Assembly: GCA_030529655.1 (NCBI GenBank)
Contig: JAUMWJ010000019.1
Span: 1 to 38,449 of the forward strand
From: Eubacteriales bacterium
Lineage (GTDB): Bacteria > Bacillota > Clostridia > Oscillospirales > Oscillospiraceae
Reading direction: 5' to 3'
Length of the DNA stretch: 38,449 bases
A program made the translations under genes and the position numbers. Under the pieces are notes generated by a model. The model saw only the letters and a list, made by a program, of their open reading frames with translations, did not search any database and was not told where the DNA came from. How positions within the stretch are numbered: position 1 is the stretch's first letter; each line of letters begins with the position of its first letter. Of this stretch, positions 9,212-18,490 are shown piece by piece.

Positions 9212-11614
9212 ATGACCTATAACAAGCAACAACTCAAAGAGGCGATCCTGCAAAAATTGCGGCTCAATTACGGCTGCACCGAGCAGCAGGCCACCGATGG
9301 AGAAATGATGAAGGCCTGCGCCATGGTACTGCGTGACATGATGGCAGAGCGTGGCGTACAAAGCCGGGAGAGAGCCGCACAAGAGGGCAAGCGCAAGGTG
9401 CATTATCTGTCGCTGGAGTTCCTCATGGGCCGGAGTCTGATGAAAAACGCCTACAATCTGGGGCTTATCCGGCCGCTGCAGGAGGCCATCGAGGAGCTGG
9501 GATTTCAAAGCGCCCGTATCTTCGATTTGGAGCCGGATGCCGGACTGGGCAACGGCGGACTGGGCCGTCTGGCGGCCTGTTATCTGGACAGTCTGACCAC
9601 GCTGGAGATTCCTGCCAGCGGCTACTCCATCTGCTATGAGCTGGGCATTTTCCGCCAGCGCATTGTGGACGGTCAGCAGGTGGAACTGCCGGACGACTGG
9701 AAAAATCTGGGCGATGCATGGCTGATGCCCAAGCCCCAGGAAGCCGAGGAAGTGCACTTTGGCGGCACCGTGCGTACCCGATGGGATAACGGGCATCTGA
9801 TGGTGGTGCATGAGGATTACCAGACGGTGCTGGCCATTCCCTGCGACATGGCCATCGCCGGATTTGACACCGACCATGTGAACACCCTGCGATTATGGGA
9901 CGCCAAAAGCCCCAAGCCCCTTGATATGCAGCTATTTAGGCAGGGTGAGTACCTCAAGGCCGGAGAAGAGCGTGCCATGGCGGATGTGATCTCCAAGATC
10001 CTCTATCCCGAGGACAATCACTATGAGGGCAAGTCCCTGCGCCTGAAGCAGCAGTATTTCTTCGTCAGCGCCACCGTGCAGTCCATTACAAGGCAGCATA
10101 TTCAGACCTATGGCACGCTGTCGGATTTCCATGAGAAGAATGTGATCCAGATCAACGACACGCACCCGGCGCTGGTGATTCCGGAGCTGATGCGTATTCT
10201 GGTAGACGATGCCGGCATGAGCTGGGATGAGGCATGGCACATCACCACCCACTGCGTGGCGTATACCAACCACACCGTGCTGGCCGAGGCGCTGGAGTGC
10301 TGGCCTCAGCGTTTGTTTGAGCGACTGCTGCCCCGTATTTGGCAGATCTTGCAGGAGATCGCCAGACGCTGGCAGGAAAAGGTGGAGCAGACCTATCACG
10401 ATCCGGAAAAAACCGCCAAAATGGCCATCATCTGGGACGGCGGCGTGCATATGGCGAATCTGTGCATTGCCGGCGGTATGGCAGTCAACGGCGTCAGTGC
10501 GCTGCACAGCGATATTCTGCGCCGTGAGGTGTTCCGCGATGCCTGTCAGATGGAGCCGGAGAAGTTTAAGAATGTGACCAACGGCGTGGATCACCGCCGT
10601 TGGATCAGTCAAATTAACCCGAGACTTCACCGCATGATCTGTGATCTGACCGGCGGAGACGGGTATCTTACTCAACCCTTGCAGCTATGCAAGCTGGACG
10701 ATTATGCCGACGATGGAGCGGTGCTGTCGCAGCTTGAGAGGATCAAGCAGGGCAACAAGCAGACCTTTGCCGAGTGGGCGCGGAAGCAGCAGGGCGTGAA
10801 GCTGAATCCCAACGCCATCTTCGATGTGCAGGTCAAACGGCTCCATGAGTATAAGCGTCAGCTTCTCAATGTGCTGCACATTATCTATCTCTATCAGCAG
10901 CTTCAGGACGATCCCAATATGGCGATGACACCCCATATCTTCCTTTTCGGGGCCAAGGCGGCACCGGGTTATGCGGTGGCTAAGCGGATCATTCAGCTTA
11001 TCAACGCCCTGTCCCGTGAGATCGCCCGTGATCCCATTTGCCGCGACAGGCTGCAGGTGGTGTTTCTGGAGAACTACTGTGTGACGATGGCGGAGATGCT
11101 GATCCCTGCCAGCGAGGTCAGCCAGCAGATTTCCACCGCCGGCAAGGAAGCCAGCGGTACGGGCAATATGAAGTTTATGATGAACGGCGCGCTGACGGTG
11201 GGTACGCTGGACGGTGCCAATGTGGAAATGCACCAGGTGCTGGGCGATGAAAATATGTTCCTGTTCGGCCTTCATGCCGATGAAGCATCGCGCCTTTTGC
11301 ACACCTATGATCCCCGTCTGCTCTATGAGCGTGATCCTATGCTGCGCCGGGTGCTGGAGCAGCTTAAAACCGGCGTGGGCGGTGTCAGCTTCGAGGACCT
11401 CTATCAGCGGCTCCTGCAGGAGGATCCGTATCTTCTGCTGGCAGATTTTGCCTCCTACTGTGCGGCGGAACAGCGCATGGTGCAGACCTACGCACAGCGG
11501 GATCAGTGGAACTGCATGAGCTTACACAACATTGCCCGCAGCGGTATTTTTGCCGCCGACCGTGCCGTGGCGGAATATGCGGATACGATCTGGCGTGTGC
11601 CGTATAAAAAGTAA
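9212..11614 (+). CDS. glgP: GlgP, glycogen/maltodextrin phosphorylase
   Basis: An 800-residue GT35 phosphorylase that releases glucose-1-phosphate from glycogen using pyridoxal phosphate. The cofactor lysine is in EASGTGNMKFMMNG, at about residue 654, followed by GTLDGANVEM. N-terminal LSLEFLMGRSL and DAGLGNGGLGRLAACYLDS are typical. It is the last gene of the operon, so synthesis and breakdown enzymes are co-expressed, as is common in Clostridia. Downstream T-rich sequence at 11,638-11,675 with a short dyad may terminate the unit. Confidence 0.97.
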   Translation: MTYNKQQLKEAILQKLRLNYGCTEQQATDGEMMKACAMVLRDMMAERGVQSRERAAQEGKRKVHYLSLEFLMGRSLMKNAYNLGLIRPLQEAIEELGFQSARIFDLEPDAGLGNGGLGRLAACYLDSLTTLEIPASGYSICYELGIFRQRIVDGQQVELPDDWKNLGDAWLMPKPQEAEEVHFGGTVRTRWDNGHLMVVHEDYQTVLAIPCDMAIAGFDTDHVNTLRLWDAKSPKPLDMQLFRQGEYLKAGEERAMADVISKILYPEDNHYEGKSLRLKQQYFFVSATVQSITRQHIQTYGTLSDFHEKNVIQINDTHPALVIPELMRILVDDAGMSWDEAWHITTHCVAYTNHTVLAEALECWPQRLFERLLPRIWQILQEIARRWQEKVEQTYHDPEKTAKMAIIWDGGVHMANLCIAGGMAVNGVSALHSDILRREVFRDACQMEPEKFKNVTNGVDHRRWISQINPRLHRMICDLTGGDGYLTQPLQLCKLDDYADDGAVLSQLERIKQGNKQTFAEWARKQQGVKLNPNAIFDVQVKRLHEYKRQLLNVLHIIYLYQQLQDDPNMAMTPHIFLFGAKAAPGYAVAKRIIQLINALSREIARDPICRDRLQVVFLENYCVTMAEMLIPASEVSQQISTAGKEASGTGNMKFMMNGALTVGTLDGANVEMHQVLGDENMFLFGLHADEASRLLHTYDPRLLYERDPMLRRVLEQLKTGVGGVSFEDLYQRLLQEDPYLLLADFASYCAAEQRMVQTYAQRDQWNCMSLHNIARSGIFAADRAVAEYADTIWRVPYKK

Positions 11615-11681
11615 ATCAGCGGAAAATAAGGACTCTTGTTTTTGCGGCAAAAACAAACAAGAATAATTTGTTTTTTAAGTG

Positions 11682-11710
11682 TTTACACCGTCGATGAAAT
11701 ATGATAAAAT
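11682..11710 (+). promoter_or_regulatory. Sigma-A-type promoter for the surface protein
   Basis: TTTACA (11,682-11,687), 17-base spacer, TAAAAT (11,705-11,710). It lies 58 bases before the chosen start codon at 11,768. Confidence 0.65.
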
Positions 11711-11767
11711 GCAAGTATAATAATGTTGGTTGTCAAGAAACCGTGAGAAAAAAGGAGAATGAGCAAA

Positions 11768-12871
11768 ATGAAAAAGATCGTTGCTGTCGTTTTGACCTTG
11801 GTCATGATGATGAGCTTGGTGATTTCCACCGCTCATGCCGCTGTCATTCATGATCATACATGGGACAGTCCCAACTGCACCATCGTGAAGGTGGTGGATG
11901 AAAAGGCACCTACCTGCACGCAGGACGGCCATATGGCCTGCTATCAGTGCAAAGTCTGCGGTTTGTATTTCTGGAAGGAATCCAACCCCGCTTCTGCAAA
12001 GTATCACTGGATCGGCACCTATTTCCCGGGCGCCTGGATGTATGGCTTCGGTAAGATCCCTGCCACCGGTCATATGGGCGGTTTCCCTGTGATCGAGAAG
12101 GTCGTTGCCCCCACCTGCGCAGGCAATGGCAGCTTTGATAAAGTGGTTTACTGTGTCAAGTGCCATGAGGAGCTGCATCGTGACACCGTGCTGACACCTG
12201 CTGCCGGTCATATGGGCGGTTTCCCCGTGATCGAGAATGTGGTCGCGCCTACTCACGCGGCAGATGGCAGCTATGATGTAGTGGTTTACTGCGTCAAGTG
12301 CGGCGGCGAACTGTGGCGTACCACCAAGACCGTTCCTGCTACCGAGCATGAGCCCGATGCGCCTGTCATCGAGAATGAAGTGGCTGCTACCTGTACCGCA
12401 GACGGCAGCTATGATGTGGTGATCTATTGCGCCGGCTGCGATGCGGAGCTGAGCCGCGAGACCGAGACGATTCCTGCACTCGGTCATACCCATGGTGATG
12501 TTGTCATTGAGAACAAGGTGGATGCCACCTGCACCAAGGACGGCAGCTATGACGAAGTCGTTTACTGTGATGTCTGCACCGCGGAGCTGAGCCGCGAGAC
12601 CAAGACCGTTCCTGCTGTCGGTCATACCCCCGGCGAAGCGGTGGTCGAGAACAAGGTGGATGCCACCGAAACCAAAGACGGCAGCTATGATAAGGTCGTT
12701 TACTGCGATGTCTGCAAGGCGGAACTGAGCCGCGAGACCGTGGTGATTCCTGCTACCGGAACAGAAAGCCCTGCTACCGGCGACAGCATGAGCATCGTCT
12801 ATGGCGCAGCTCTGCTGGTGTCCGCTGCCGGAATCTTTATGATCCTGCGTAAGAAGAACACCGCTCGCTAA
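11768..12871 (+). CDS. Wall-anchored surface protein with CxxC-containing repeats
   Basis: A 367-residue exported protein of unknown function. Residues 1-25 form a signal peptide (MKK..., long hydrophobic core, AHA cleavage). It then has about six repeats of roughly 45 residues, most carrying a consensus like APVIENxVxATCTxDGSYD followed by VVYCxxCxxELSRETxxIPA; each CxxC could be a metal or disulfide site. The C-terminus has SPATGD, a hydrophobic helix and RKKN, which is a sortase-type sorting signal with a variant of LPXTG. The ATG at 11,768 is preferred over 11,759 because the latter sits one base from the GGAG. Own promoter and terminator. Possibly an adhesin; I do not recognise a named family. 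Confidence 0.85.
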   Translation: MKKIVAVVLTLVMMMSLVISTAHAAVIHDHTWDSPNCTIVKVVDEKAPTCTQDGHMACYQCKVCGLYFWKESNPASAKYHWIGTYFPGAWMYGFGKIPATGHMGGFPVIEKVVAPTCAGNGSFDKVVYCVKCHEELHRDTVLTPAAGHMGGFPVIENVVAPTHAADGSYDVVVYCVKCGGELWRTTKTVPATEHEPDAPVIENEVAATCTADGSYDVVIYCAGCDAELSRETETIPALGHTHGDVVIENKVDATCTKDGSYDEVVYCDVCTAELSRETKTVPAVGHTPGEAVVENKVDATETKDGSYDKVVYCDVCKAELSRETVVIPATGTESPATGDSMSIVYGAALLVSAAGIFMILRKKNTAR

Positions 12872-12887
12872 ACCAACATAAACCATG

Positions 12888-12921
12888 AGAGAGACCGCCG
12901 AAAGGCGGTTTCTCTTTTTTT
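12888..12921 (+). terminator. Terminator of the surface protein gene
   Basis: A 12-bp stem (12,888-12,899 with 12,904-12,915, with one imperfect pair) closed by a GAAA tetraloop and followed by seven T residues. Confidence 0.93.
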
Positions 12922-13041
12922 GCCGCCGTTTGCCCTATGTTGTGGTTGAAGGTGAAGATGATGTTGAAGATGTAGTTGTGGTTGAAGTTGGTCTTGAAAA
13001 GTCCCTTTTCAGATTGAAATGTCCCTTTTAAGCCTGATTAG

Positions 13042-13311
13042 TTATCGCACCACACGCAAGGTTTGCTTGCCCCATGCCTCCCGTGCCTCCTTTGCCCGTT
13101 CGCATTTGGCCTGATATTTCTCGTTGTCCGCGTCAACGCGTTGCCGGATGAAGGCCCATGCGATTTCCAAGCGGTCATCAAGGGTGGGCAGCTCGCCGTC
13201 CTCGCCGTAAGCTAAAATCGCCTCAAACAGTTGCCCCTTCTCCTCGTTTGACAGGTGCGCCAGACAGGGTCGTATTTCAAAATACAGCATAACGCCGGGT
13301 TTCTTTGCCAT
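13042..13311 (-). CDS. Small DUF6291-like protein, probably truncated
   Basis: An 89-residue protein: MAKKPGVMLYFEIRPCLAHL, then LSNEEKGQLFEAILAYGEDGE, a charged helix and a basic end. The pattern matches the short DUF6291 proteins found in phage and mobile regions of Clostridia; no activity is known to me. The start at 13,311 follows AGGAGG at a good distance. After the stop, about 90 bases continue with a glutamine/histidine-type low-complexity reading in another frame and a repeated AAAAGGGAC motif. That looks like the family's usual repetitive tail cut off by a frameshift or stop. It is an orphan gene, opposite to its neighbours. Confidence 0.6.
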   Translation of the reverse strand: MAKKPGVMLYFEIRPCLAHLSNEEKGQLFEAILAYGEDGELPTLDDRLEIAWAFIRQRVDADNEKYQAKCERAKEAREAWGKQTLRVVR

Positions 13312-13382
13312 GGTGGGTTCCTCCTGAAAAATCGGTTTTAATTTACCCCATCTTTCCGCTTTTGTTGCCTTATACCGTGAAA

Positions 13383-13411
13383 CAGACATATGTTGACAGA
13401 TATGGTATAAT
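13383..13411 (+). promoter_or_regulatory. Probable promoter of the helicase-trigger factor unit
   Basis: CAGACA (13,383-13,388), 17-base spacer, TATAAT (13,406-13,411), about 40 bases before the helicase start. The -10 is perfect, the -35 is weak. A TTGACA at 13,393 is only 7 bases from the -10 and cannot be its partner. Confidence 0.5.
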
Positions 13412-13451
13412 CGTAATTGACTGAAAATGAAGAAATAAGAGGAAATGGAAT

Positions 13452-14606
13452 ATGGAATATACCCAAGGCGCGCGGTTTGATATCTTTGGCCTGTCCGAGG
13501 CCACCATGCGCGCCATACGAAATAAGCATTATGAGATCAGTACACCGGTGCAGGCCGGCTGTATTCCTCCGATGATGGCAGGAAAAGATGTGATCGCCAA
13601 GGCGCCTACCGGCACCGGCAAGACCATGGCGTTCGGTATCCCCATTATTGAGCGGATCGATCCCGACAGCGAGGCAGTACAGGCGGTGATTCTGGCGCCC
13701 ACCCGTGAATTGGCACTTCAGATCACCGAGGAAATGCGTGAGGTGGCCGTGTGCCATGAGGGCGTGCGTCTGGTGTGTCTGTACGGCGGTCAGCCCATCG
13801 GCAAGCAGATCAATGCCCTCAAGCGCAAGCCCCAGATCGTGGTGGCAACACCCGGCCGCCTGAGCGACCACATGAAACGCCGCACTGTGACGGTGAAGGA
13901 TGTCAGAACCGTGGTATTGGACGAGGCCGACCGTATGCTGGATATGGGCTTCATCCACGATGTGACCCGTATTCTTGATAAGATCCCCCACCGTGAGAAT
14001 CTGGGGATGTTCTCCGCCACCATCTCCCGTGAAGTCATGGACATCTCCTGGGTGTATCAGCGTGACCCCGAGGAGATCACCGTCCGTCCCACCCAGGAGA
14101 ATAAGCCCGACATTTTGCAGTACCGGCTGGAGGTGGATGGCGATGCCAAGGTGGACACCATTGCCAAAATCCTCAACGCCGAGGGATTGGAGCGCGTGAT
14201 CTGCTTTTGCAACACCAAGGGCAGTACTGAGCGATTGACGAAGTTTTTGCAGATGCGTGGCTTTGACGCCGCCTGTATCCACGGCGATATTCCCCAGAAA
14301 AAGCGTGAGGAAGTCATGCAGCGATTCCGCGAGGGCAAGCTCCATGTGTTTGTGGCCACCGATGTGGCAGCGCGAGGGATCGATGTGGACGATGTGGACG
14401 CGGTGTTCAACTTCGAGGTGCCCGACGAGAACGAATATTATATCCACCGCATCGGCAGAACGGGTCGTGCCAAGCGACACGGCGTGGCGTATACGCTGTT
14501 AAGCGATTTCCCCAGCCGTATGCGTCTGGACGATATTGCCCGTCATACGGGCAGTCAGATTATTTCTGCCCGACTGGATGAGGACGGCCATGTGGTGCCG
14601 TGCTAA
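13452..14606 (+). CDS. DEAD-box ATP-dependent RNA helicase
   Basis: A 384-residue RNA helicase core with almost no C-terminal extension. All motifs are present: Q motif (STPVQAGCIP, ~35), APTGTGKT (~53), PTRELA (~83), VLDEADRMLD (~156), SAT (~190), HGDIPQKKR (~278), ATDVAARGIDV (~302) and HRIGRTGRA (~333). It unwinds short RNA duplexes, probably in ribosome assembly or mRNA turnover. A gene symbol is not assigned because short DEAD-box proteins are hard to separate. It lies 22 bases before trigger factor, likely in one operon linking RNA and protein folding. Confidence 0.93.
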   Translation: MEYTQGARFDIFGLSEATMRAIRNKHYEISTPVQAGCIPPMMAGKDVIAKAPTGTGKTMAFGIPIIERIDPDSEAVQAVILAPTRELALQITEEMREVAVCHEGVRLVCLYGGQPIGKQINALKRKPQIVVATPGRLSDHMKRRTVTVKDVRTVVLDEADRMLDMGFIHDVTRILDKIPHRENLGMFSATISREVMDISWVYQRDPEEITVRPTQENKPDILQYRLEVDGDAKVDTIAKILNAEGLERVICFCNTKGSTERLTKFLQMRGFDAACIHGDIPQKKREEVMQRFREGKLHVFVATDVAARGIDVDDVDAVFNFEVPDENEYYIHRIGRTGRAKRHGVAYTLLSDFPSRMRLDDIARHTGSQIISARLDEDGHVVPC

Positions 14607-14628
14607 GAGAAAATAGGAGGTAGCGCAT

Positions 14629-15882
14629 ATGGCTTTGCTGAAAAGAGAAGATAAGGAAAACCGTCAGGTAGAACTGACGATCCAAGTGGAAAAAAACGAG
14701 TGGGATGCCGCGCTGGCGGCGGCCTACGAGGAGGTCAAGTCCCTCTACCCTGTGGAGGGCGAAGTCACCCGTGCCAAAATCGAAGCACAGCATGGCGAGG
14801 ACTTTTTGTATCAGGACGCAGTCAACGCCACCTTCCCTGCGGCGCTGGTGGAAGCGATCTGCGCCGAGGATATTCGGATTGCCGGTACGCCGGAGCTGAA
14901 TGTGGTCACCATCGGCCCTGACGGCTATACCTTTACCGCGCTGATCGACCTGTATCCCGAAGTGAAGCTGGGGCAGTACAAGGGACTGCGTGGGGTGTAT
15001 GCCGCCGCTGAGCTCAGCGAGGACGACATCGTCGCCGCGATTGACAGCTATCTGCGCAGCCATCCTGTGGAGGAACGGCCGGAAAAGGCGGCTATGGGCG
15101 ATGAAGTGACCATGGACTTTGAGGGCTTTGTGGACGGCGTACCCTTTGAGGGCGGCAAGGCGGAGAATTATCCCCTGGTGCTGGGCGGCGGACTGTTTAT
15201 CCCCGGCTTTGAAGAACAGCTCTGCGGTATTGCTTTGGAGGAAGAACGGGAGGTGCATGTGACATTTCCCAAGCCCTATACCCCCGAACTGGAGGGAAAG
15301 GACGCCACCTTCAAGGTCAAGGTGCATCAGATCGTGCGCCGCGCTATGGCAGAGCTGAACGATGATTATGCCGGGGCACAGGGCTTTGACGATGCCGCCG
15401 CGCTTCGCCGTCAGATCATGACCGATGCGCTGGAGCAGAAGCAGGAGGAGGCGCGTGCCGCCTTTGAAGATGCACTGGTTCGTCAGGTCATCGAGGGGAT
15501 GGAGGTCACCATTCCCGAGGGAATGATCGAAAGCCAGTTGACAGGGCTGATTCAGGAGCTGCGGATGCAGTTGCAGTCCCAGGGCGTGGAGCTGGAGCAG
15601 TATTTGGAGGCCGGCGGCATGACCATGGACAGTCTGCGCGCACAGGCCCGCGCACAGGCGGAGGAGGCGGCACGCTATGAGTTGGCGATGACCGCGGTGG
15701 CTGACGCCGAGGGCATTACCGTCACCGAGGAGGACATCGATCGGCACTACACCCAGATGTCCGTGATGTACGGCATGACACCCGAGCAGCTTCGCGCACA
15801 GTTACCTGCGGCGCAGCTCAGCCATGACATCAGAATGTCCCGTGCCCGCGGGGTAGTGGTGAAAAGCGGTATCCGCGCATAA
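14629..15882 (+). CDS. tig: Trigger factor, ribosome-associated chaperone
   Basis: A 417-residue chaperone that binds at the ribosomal exit tunnel. The N-terminal ribosome-binding domain (~1-115) has a signature region (VEGEVTRAKIEAQHGEDFLY) that departs from the usual GFRxGKxP loop. The FKBP-type peptidyl-prolyl isomerase domain follows (~150-235, GDEVTMDFEGFVDGVPFEGG), then a long helical C-terminal domain. GGAGG lies before the ATG. The usual clpP-clpX neighbours are absent; a strong terminator follows. The unusual ribosome-binding loop is the only oddity, so it could be a divergent trigger-factor-like paralogue. Confidence 0.85.
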   Translation: MALLKREDKENRQVELTIQVEKNEWDAALAAAYEEVKSLYPVEGEVTRAKIEAQHGEDFLYQDAVNATFPAALVEAICAEDIRIAGTPELNVVTIGPDGYTFTALIDLYPEVKLGQYKGLRGVYAAAELSEDDIVAAIDSYLRSHPVEERPEKAAMGDEVTMDFEGFVDGVPFEGGKAENYPLVLGGGLFIPGFEEQLCGIALEEEREVHVTFPKPYTPELEGKDATFKVKVHQIVRRAMAELNDDYAGAQGFDDAAALRRQIMTDALEQKQEEARAAFEDALVRQVIEGMEVTIPEGMIESQLTGLIQELRMQLQSQGVELEQYLEAGGMTMDSLRAQARAQAEEAARYELAMTAVADAEGITVTEEDIDRHYTQMSVMYGMTPEQLRAQLPAAQLSHDIRMSRARGVVVKSGIRA

Positions 15883-15890
15883 GACAACAG

Positions 15891-15928
15891 AAAGCCGGTG
15901 GGTTGGTTCCCACCGGCTTTTACTTTTT
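15891..15928. terminator. Bidirectional terminator between tig and the peptide-binding gene
   Basis: A perfect 12-bp stem (15,891-15,902 with 15,909-15,920) with T-rich DNA on the plus side and an A-rich flank on the other. It lies between convergent genes and can serve both. Confidence 0.93.
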
Positions 15929-15935
15929 TGTTCTG

Positions 15936-17507
15936 TTATTGATTCGTCACCTGACGGATATAATGGAAATCGTATACACCGACGCCGTTATTCAGAAGCC
16001 CCGTCAGATCCTGACGCATCTGATAGCAGCAGTTGGCACCGTACAGAGGGATCACTCCGCCGTTTTCCAACAGCAGACGCTCGGCATCCTCCAGGTACGC
16101 CCTGCGCGCTTCATCACTGGAGGAGGTGGCTGCCACACGCAGCAGCATATTATACGCGCTGGAGCGGTAATGACCGTAGTTGGTGGCGGCCGTGCTGTGG
16201 AACTGGTTCAAGAACGCGGTGGCATCGTTGTAGCGACCGGTGACCTCCGTCAGCGCCAGCGCAAATTCGCCCTTTTCCAGCGCTGCGGTCATGTCTGCCT
16301 CTGCCACGCCCAGGGGCGTGACCGTAATGCCCAGTGTTTTCTGCCAGGTCTGCTGCAGTGCAGTGACGATCTGCTCGTTGCTGTCGTTTTTGGCATAGAG
16401 CAAGGTGACCGTACCCAATGATGCCATGGAACGGGCATCGTTCAGACCGGCATCCACGATCTTTTGCTGTGCCGCAACACAGTTATCCTGGTAATGCTTT
16501 TCCTCGTTGTCGATCAGCGCGCCGTTATTCTCCCGGAACGAGGTGCCGTCCTCGGCGAGGATACCGCTGCTGACAAGCCCGTCAGCGGCAGTGTAGGCGC
16601 CGCCTGCCAGTTCAGATAGCGCATCGCGGTCGATCACCAGCGACAGCGCCTGACGCAAGGACTCATTTTTCAAGCTGGGGGCAGACTGATTCACCAGCAG
16701 CACCGTTGTGCGGGGATAGGGGTCTGCGTTGTCCCATGCCGTTCCGCCGGGTTGACCCAGCACAAAGTCACAGTCCTCGGGCAGCTCAGCTGTGTCCGTG
16801 TAAAAGGGAAAGACAAGCGTTGCCGGACCGGTATACTTGCTGTCGTAATACTGACTGCTGACGCTGAGCGTCAACTGACCGTCACGCTGCTCACTGATGC
16901 AGTAAGCACCGTTGGTCAAAGTGGTGTCCTCAGCGTACAGGGGCATGGTGGCCGGGTCTGTGCAGACAGCGGAAAGAAAGTAGGGACAGCGGCAATTCAG
17001 CTTGACCACCAGCGTATGCTCGTCCTCCGCCGTTACCTGCAAAAGCGAAGCATCACCCTTTTTTCGAACCTGATCGTAGCCGGCCACTACGCTTAAGAGC
17101 GAAGCGTTGGGGGATTGGGTAGCGGGATCGGCAAGACGCCGCCATGCATAGACAAAATCACCTGCGGTGAGGAGCTGCCCGTTGGACCATTTCACGCCGT
17201 CACGCAGCGTAAAGGTATAGGTCTGAGTGCCGTCCAGCTCATCCTCGCAGCGGTAGCTGCGTGCCAGACCGGATGTGACCTGCGAGCCGCCCTCGCCATT
17301 GGGCGCCAGCTTCATCAGATTCTCATACAGGTGGTTGACCAGGATCTTTTCGCTGTCGGTCATCACCATGGCCGGATCGGGTACAGTACACTCCCCCACC
17401 AGACCGATACGCAGCGACAGAGAAGTCCCGTCTTTCCTGCAGCCGCTCAGCGACAGCACCATCAGAAGCGTCAGCAACAGCGCGGTGACTTTCGTTGTGA
17501 TTTTCAT
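15936..17507 (-). CDS. Peptide ABC transporter substrate-binding lipoprotein (family 5)
   Basis: A 523-residue SBP_bac_5/OppA-type protein. A signal peptide with lipobox LSLSGC puts Cys at about residue 23, so it is anchored in the membrane outer face and binds oligopeptides. The family signature is seen as the early segment with SEKILVNHLYENLMKLAPNGEGG and VKWSNGQLLTAGDFVYAWRRL (~110). The start at 17,507 gives the signal peptide directly and follows AAAGGAG; the longer frame adds 56 residues with no signal. No permease or ATPase genes are adjacent, so this is an orphan binding protein relying on a transporter elsewhere. Confidence 0.88.
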   Translation of the reverse strand: MKITTKVTALLLTLLMVLSLSGCRKDGTSLSLRIGLVGECTVPDPAMVMTDSEKILVNHLYENLMKLAPNGEGGSQVTSGLARSYRCEDELDGTQTYTFTLRDGVKWSNGQLLTAGDFVYAWRRLADPATQSPNASLLSVVAGYDQVRKKGDASLLQVTAEDEHTLVVKLNCRCPYFLSAVCTDPATMPLYAEDTTLTNGAYCISEQRDGQLTLSVSSQYYDSKYTGPATLVFPFYTDTAELPEDCDFVLGQPGGTAWDNADPYPRTTVLLVNQSAPSLKNESLRQALSLVIDRDALSELAGGAYTAADGLVSSGILAEDGTSFRENNGALIDNEEKHYQDNCVAAQQKIVDAGLNDARSMASLGTVTLLYAKNDSNEQIVTALQQTWQKTLGITVTPLGVAEADMTAALEKGEFALALTEVTGRYNDATAFLNQFHSTAATNYGHYRSSAYNMLLRVAATSSSDEARRAYLEDAERLLLENGGVIPLYGANCCYQMRQDLTGLLNNGVGVYDFHYIRQVTNQ

Positions 17508-17692
17508 AGGAATGACTCCTTTTAGATAGTTCTTTTTCCTTAGTATACTAAAATTTCCATGCCTTGTAAAGTCTTGTCCCTGTGTTGGTAATTGTAAAAT
17601 AATTGTGACAAATACGAAAGGGGACTTTCTTTTTTTTCCAAAAGTGTTACAATACTGAAAAATTGCTTTTTTCACGATTCGAAGGAGGCCCC

Positions 17693-18346
17693 ATGGAAAC
17701 GATCAAGCATTTTTTCAAGACGCATCCTCACGCATGGTGGGGCGCGTTCTTGCCTGTCTATCTGATCATGTTCTTCACCATAGAACACTTTATTACCGAA
17801 AACTACTGGTCGACCCAGATGGCCATTGACAATTATATCCCGTTTTGCGAGTATTTTGCCGTTTTTTATGTGACCTGGAGCCCTATTCTGGCGGCTGTGG
17901 GCGTCTATCTTATTATCAAGGACGGCGAGGGATTTCGCCGCTATATGTGGATGCTGATGGTCACCTTTACACTCAGCACCATTATTTGTATCCTTGTGCC
18001 CAACGGACAGGATCTGCGTCCTGCTGTGTTGGCACACGACAACATTTTCACCAAGGCGGTGCTTTACACCTATTCCATTGACACCAACACCAATGTGCTG
18101 CCCAGCGTTCATGTGCTGGGCGTAATGGCGGCTGTATTTGCCATTTGGAAAACACCGGGTTTGAAGAAATGGGGTTGGCGTGTGGGTTCGATCCTGTGGG
18201 GGCTGCTGGTCACTGCCTCTACGCTGCTCATTAAGCAGCACGCCTTTATCGACATCGTAGCAGCGCTGCTCGTGGGGCTGCTGGGTTATGTGGTCGTATA
18301 TATACTGATCGGCCGACGCCGTGATCAGAAAATAACCACCTCGTAA
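17693..18346 (+). CDS. PAP2-superfamily integral membrane phosphatase-like protein
   Basis: A 217-residue protein with about six transmembrane helices. Two late loops carry PAP2-like motifs: NVLPSVHV (~139-146), with the conserved S-H, and KQHAFIDIVA (~181-190), where H and D would act in catalysis. This is the arrangement of the PAP2 branch that acts on lipid phosphates or transfers phospho-head groups. The first PAP2 motif (KxxxxxxRP) is only loosely matched, around PNGQDLRP (~110). The ATG at 17,693 follows GAAGGAGG. Single-gene unit ended by its own terminator. Substrate unknown. Confidence 0.82.
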   Translation: METIKHFFKTHPHAWWGAFLPVYLIMFFTIEHFITENYWSTQMAIDNYIPFCEYFAVFYVTWSPILAAVGVYLIIKDGEGFRRYMWMLMVTFTLSTIICILVPNGQDLRPAVLAHDNIFTKAVLYTYSIDTNTNVLPSVHVLGVMAAVFAIWKTPGLKKWGWRVGSILWGLLVTASTLLIKQHAFIDIVAALLVGLLGYVVVYILIGRRRDQKITTS

Positions 18347-18362
18347 GGGGTGGTTTATTTTG
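18330..18362 (+). terminator. Terminator overlapping the PAP2 stop codon
   Basis: AAATAACCACC and GGTGGTTTATTT pair with a single bulge around a short loop, followed by TTTTG. The stem overlaps the end of the PAP2 gene. Confidence 0.75.
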
Positions 18363-18374
18363 TGCCAAAAGGAA

Positions 18375-18403
18375 TTGACGATTTTTCCTGCAGGTGATAT
18401 GAT
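18375..18403 (+). promoter_or_regulatory. Sigma-A-type promoter of nfnA-nfnB
   Basis: TTGACG (18,375-18,380), exactly 17 bases, TATGAT (18,398-18,403). It sits about 88 bases before the nfnA start. Confidence 0.75.
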
Positions 18404-18490
18404 GTGTAGGAGAAGTGAGCGATCGGATGATCGCCTCATGGATAAGAAGGAAAAACGACTGACTCAATAATGCAGAAAAGAGGAAAGAGT

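Noticed and set aside
7754..9877. 707-codon open frame on the minus strand opposite glgA and glgP
   Set aside because: Its translation is histidine/glutamine-rich and has no domain; it mirrors the strong codon bias of glgA/glgP on the plus strand.
11675..12886. 403-codon open frame opposite the surface protein
   Set aside because: The repeats of the real gene create a repeated antisense reading. No ribosome site, and the plus-strand protein has signal peptide and sorting signal.
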